A stretch of DNA of 51,537 bases from Tissierellales bacterium (GTDB taxonomy: Bacteria > Bacillota > Clostridia > Tissierellales > Sedimentibacteraceae). Under the pieces are notes generated by a model. The model made no database searches, was not told where the DNA came from, and saw nothing but the letters and a program-made list of their open reading frames with translations. The position numbers and the translations under genes are program-made. The stretch is from assembly GCA_018433765.1 (NCBI GenBank), contig JAHDQO010000011.1, positions 1 through 51,537 on the forward strand. Reading direction: 5' to 3'. Of this stretch, positions 51,481-51,537 are shown piece after piece. Positions within the stretch are counted from its first letter, which is position 1. Every line of letters begins with the position of its first letter.

Positions 51481-51537
51481 TAAAAAGTAATTAGATAGTT
51501 TCAATGAAAATAGAATATTGAATAGGGCGCCATAGCC

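Larger units (their letters stand above)
51157..51537 (+). repeat. Tandem array of 123-bp tRNA-like units (truncated by the window)
   Basis: Units start at 51157, 51280, 51403 and 51526, exactly 123 bp apart; the last is cut by the window end. Units 2 and 3 are identical; unit 1 differs at scattered positions, none within the paired stems described for the units. Each unit has a part of about 78 nt resembling a tRNA and an AT-rich spacer of about 45 nt. The period and sequence exclude CRISPR (no variable spacers). Confidence 0.9.

Noticed and set aside
51142-51504. Minus-strand frame of 120 codons with a 41-residue internal repeat across the array.
   Set aside because: The 123-bp repeat length is divisible by three, so any frame without stops stays open through the array. 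There is no ribosome binding site, and the plus strand carries the tRNA-like signal.
51157-51537. CRISPR array or ordinary tRNA-Cys gene cluster.
   Set aside because: Units are 123 bp with identical spacers, unlike CRISPR. No GCA anticodon loop, no T arm and no CCA rule out a normal tRNA-Cys.

Overview
The window is AT-rich DNA from a Gram-positive, endospore-forming anaerobe of the class Clostridia. This rests on strong GGAGG-type ribosome binding sites, abundant T-tailed hairpin terminators, an alpha/beta-type small acid-soluble spore protein (SASP), a PdaB-like deacetylase, a DUF4364 regulator, ThiI without a rhodanese domain paired with a NifS-type desulfurase, and a C-terminal piece of a sodium-pump decarboxylase beta subunit. 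The species cannot be named from sequence alone.

Layout. 1-8.5 kb: end of a Na+-translocating decarboxylase beta subunit, the glutamate synthase operon gltBD with its own promoter, a DprA-like gene overlapping a GalT-like gene, and tRNA-Leu(UAG) with promoter and terminator. 8.8-15.2 kb: the proteostasis cluster tig-clpP-clpX-lon-engB. 15.2-24.4 kb: an RsbW/SpoIIAB-like ATPase, a class IV aminotransferase, cysteine desulfurase plus thiI (tRNA thiolation), a Cys/Gly-rich mini-protein, RNase H, a four-LysM protein, a patatin phospholipase, a beta-propeller protein, DUF4364 and a NodB-type lipoprotein.

24.4-42.4 kb is a decayed accessory region. Intact genes (PdaB-like deacetylase, methyltransferase, M23 peptidase, PD-(D/E)XK protein, GNAT, GyrI-like protein, phage tail-fibre-like protein, flavodoxin-like oxidoreductase with a divergent TetR) lie among relics: an IS1182-type transposase piece, partial duplicates of both deacetylase genes, a nuclease gene broken by one stop codon, two broken copies of an SOS-box gene, a second broken tail-fibre gene, a creatininase relic and a CheW relic. 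It also holds a candidate structured RNA and a nested inverted repeat in front of a shortened serine recombinase.

42.4-51.5 kb: two tandem paralogous chemoreceptor genes, each with a sigma-D-like promoter, then a LUD-domain protein, peptide deformylase, a tandem OB-fold ssDNA-binding protein, a small membrane protein, a SASP gene overlapping a methyltransferase, and hslO (Hsp33).

The most unusual element is at the right edge. A consensus-like promoter and a leader hairpin precede exact tandem 123-bp repeats (starts 51157, 51280, 51403, 51526, running off the window). Each unit begins with a sequence very like the 5' half of tRNA-Cys (acceptor strand and D arm), and its 3' part can pair back with that acceptor strand, but it has no recognisable T arm or normal anticodon arm. 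This looks like a transcribed array of T-armless tRNA-like RNAs and is the best candidate here for something undescribed.
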